Of a stretch of 64,000 nucleotides of DNA, positions 62,661-64,000 are shown in pieces. This stretch comes from Stenotrophomonas oahuensis (GTDB taxonomy: Bacteria; Pseudomonadota; Gammaproteobacteria; Xanthomonadales; Xanthomonadaceae), in NCBI RefSeq assembly GCF_031834595.1, contig NZ_CP115541.1:3962501-4026500 (forward strand), given 5' to 3'. A model generated the notes under the pieces. The model saw only the letters and a list, made by a program, of their open reading frames with translations, did not search any database and had not been told where the DNA came from. How positions within the stretch are numbered: the stretch's first letter is position 1; every line of letters begins with the position of its first letter. The position numbers were made by a program, and so were the translations under genes.

Positions 62661-64000
62661 TCAGAACCTGTAGCGAACGCCCAGCATGTAACGCGGACTC
62701 TGGTCAGCCAGTTTCACGATCATCTGCGAAGTGCGCGAACGCCAACGGACGTCCTCACCAGTCAGGTTGATTGCTTCCAGTCCGAACGACCAGTTGTCAT
62801 TCAGCGTGTAGTTCACGCTGAGATCCCACTGATCGTACTCTTCCACATAGTACGGGTTTCGGCTGGCGCCCTGGTTGGCCAGGATCAGGTACTCGTCGCG
62901 CCAGTTCCAGGCCAGGCGGACCGACCAGCCATACTTTTCATACATCAGCATCACATTGGCGGTATCGCTCAGGCCAGTGAGCGAGAACTGGTCGATGTTC
63001 GGATCACCTGCATCGTTGTAGCCCACGTCGCCGTTGACGATGGTGTAGTTGGCCAGCACGCCGAACCCGGTGTCCCCGAAGAAGTACTGCCCGCCCAGTT
63101 CCCAGCCGTGCAGCTTGGATTCGTTCTGGTTGATGGGGCGGTTGACGTTGAACTGGTACAGCGGGTCGGCCGCCGTGCCATACAGGTCGTAGGCCGCTTC
63201 GGTGGCCAGAACCTGTGCATCTGTACCGTTGTAGGCTCCCAACCCGGCCGGGTTGTTGCGCAACAGCGCCAGCGCGGTGAACAGCGCGGTGTCATTGGCA
63301 TTACAGGCCGCTGCATTGGCCGCGCCCACCTGGCTGACGCATGCGCCACTCGTCAGGAAGGCAAGCGCCGCCTGTGCATCAGGACCAGAGGTAGGATCAC
63401 GCAGGCCGTACAGATTCTCCTGCACAATGGTGTTGCCGATGAAATTGGCCACCTGCTTGTTCCAGTACGTCACCGACACGTAGCTTGCGTCGGCGAAGTA
63501 CCACTCCAGCGCCAGATCCAGGTTATCCGATTCCAGCGGCTTCAACTGCGGGTTCTGTGCCGTGCCGCTGGCTCGCACAGAGGGGTCGATCAGCACCGAG
63601 CCAAACGGTTGCTGTGCGGTCGGGCCTGCGTACAGGTTGCCGATCGGCGCGCGCGCGATGCTCTTGCCGAACGAAACGCGGCCCTTCAGATCGTCCATGA
63701 GGTCGATGCTGAAATCGAGATTGGGCAGGATGTAGCTGTACTTATTCTTCTCGGTGAACGGCTGCTGCTCATCGGACAGAACCACGCGGAAGTCGTTGTT
63801 CGACTGCCACTCGATCGCCTCGGGAATGGCGATGATCGACGTCGACACCACGTCGGTGGTTTCATAGCGCACGCCCAATCGCGTATTGGTGCGCATGCCG
63901 CCCAGTTCGCCGTCCAGCTCGATCTGGAAGTAAGCCGACTTGGTCTTTTCCTCCACCCGGTTGTCGGCCGCATTCTGCGGGCTGACGCCCAGGTTGGCAC
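62661..64000 (-). CDS. TonB-dependent receptor, C-terminal barrel (5' end outside window)
   Basis: At least 446 residues; the frame remains open to the window edge (ANLGVSPQNAADNRVEEKTK). Barrel features: NTRLGVRYETTDVVSTS, FSIDLMDDLKGRVSFGKSIARAP, YVSVTYWNKQVANFIG, GWELGGQYFFGDTGFGVLANYT, and end SPRYMLGVRYRF with terminal Phe. This is the pattern of large carbohydrate receptors of Xanthomonadaceae. With the downstream SapC and xylan genes it probably imports xylo-oligosaccharides, though the substrate is not shown by this sequence. Confidence 0.92.
   Translation of the reverse strand, partial: ANLGVSPQNAADNRVEEKTKSAYFQIELDGELGGMRTNTRLGVRYETTDVVSTSIIAIPEAIEWQSNNDFRVVLSDEQQPFTEKNKYSYILPNLDFSIDLMDDLKGRVSFGKSIARAPIGNLYAGPTAQQPFGSVLIDPSVRASGTAQNPQLKPLESDNLDLALEWYFADASYVSVTYWNKQVANFIGNTIVQENLYGLRDPTSGPDAQAALAFLTSGACVSQVGAANAAACNANDTALFTALALLRNNPAGLGAYNGTDAQVLATEAAYDLYGTAADPLYQFNVNRPINQNESKLHGWELGGQYFFGDTGFGVLANYTIVNGDVGYNDAGDPNIDQFSLTGLSDTANVMLMYEKYGWSVRLAWNWRDEYLILANQGASRNPYYVEEYDQWDLSVNYTLNDNWSFGLEAINLTGEDVRWRSRTSQMIVKLADQSPRYMLGVRYRF

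Overview
The window looks like a chromosomal segment of a Stenotrophomonas-type bacterium (Xanthomonadaceae). DNA is GC-rich, start/stop overlaps are common, and short palindromes with a GTAG signature (GTAGAGCGGGGCTTGCCCCGCT and a GCCGGGC variant) recur as singles, dimers and a triplet. These match the SMAG/REP family described in Stenotrophomonas maltophilia. The gene content (TonB receptors, xylan utilisation, AraC/LysR regulators, MesD methionine synthase) fits. The genus is an inference. I saw no rRNA, tRNA, CRISPR array, integrase or IS element. No gap between genes exceeds about 210 bp.

Layout. 1-13.4 kb: a two-component system (5' end cut off), an AraC-cupin-DoxX operon, a decayed SDR gene, a haloperoxidase-like hydrolase, an aldehyde dehydrogenase, a membrane-anchored glucose/sorbosone dehydrogenase, and a divergent SDR/LysR pair. 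13.4-24.6 kb: a secreted-protein gene broken at a (GC)5 tract, threonine aldolase, a ZnuD-like zinc TonB receptor under a strong Zur box but with its signal peptide out of frame, a folate-independent methionine synthase cluster (MesD, MesX, FMN reductase, divergent MetR-like regulator), a DUF6265-like protein, an AraC regulator and a secreted hypothetical.

24.8-37.5 kb: a molybdenum cassette. moeA-moaA-moaC-mobA-moaD and a MoaE-MoeB-rhodanese fusion are followed by the PaoABC-type periplasmic aldehyde oxidoreductase, its XdhC-like factor and MocA. A convergent modABC transporter closes it. Together they import molybdate, build the cofactor, convert it to the cytosine dinucleotide form and insert it into one enzyme.

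37.6-40.6 kb: an aldehyde dehydrogenase and an acetolactate-synthase-like ThDP enzyme. 40.7-64 kb: a xylan/glucuronoxylan locus. A six-gene minus-strand operon with every junction overlapping encodes GH67 alpha-glucuronidase, a SGNH/sialate-type acetylesterase, GH43, GH3 with PA14, a symporter fused to a GH43 domain, and an aldose 1-epimerase. A LacI regulator with a TTG start diverges from it. Further on are a GH3 lipoprotein, xylA, xylB (with a xyl-box upstream) and a module of TonB receptor, SapC, cupin-8 protein and halogenase-like flavoprotein. The logic is outer-membrane uptake, periplasmic debranching, import, cytoplasmic cleavage by the tethered GH43, and xylose to xylulose-5-phosphate.

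The most notable points are the symporter-GH43 fusion, the MoaE-MoeB-rhodanese fusion, the flavoprotein/cupin/SapC/receptor module whose flavoprotein deviates from halogenase motifs, two frameshifts at repeat tracts, and SMAG repeats that supply stop codons and lie in frame inside the alpha-glucuronidase.
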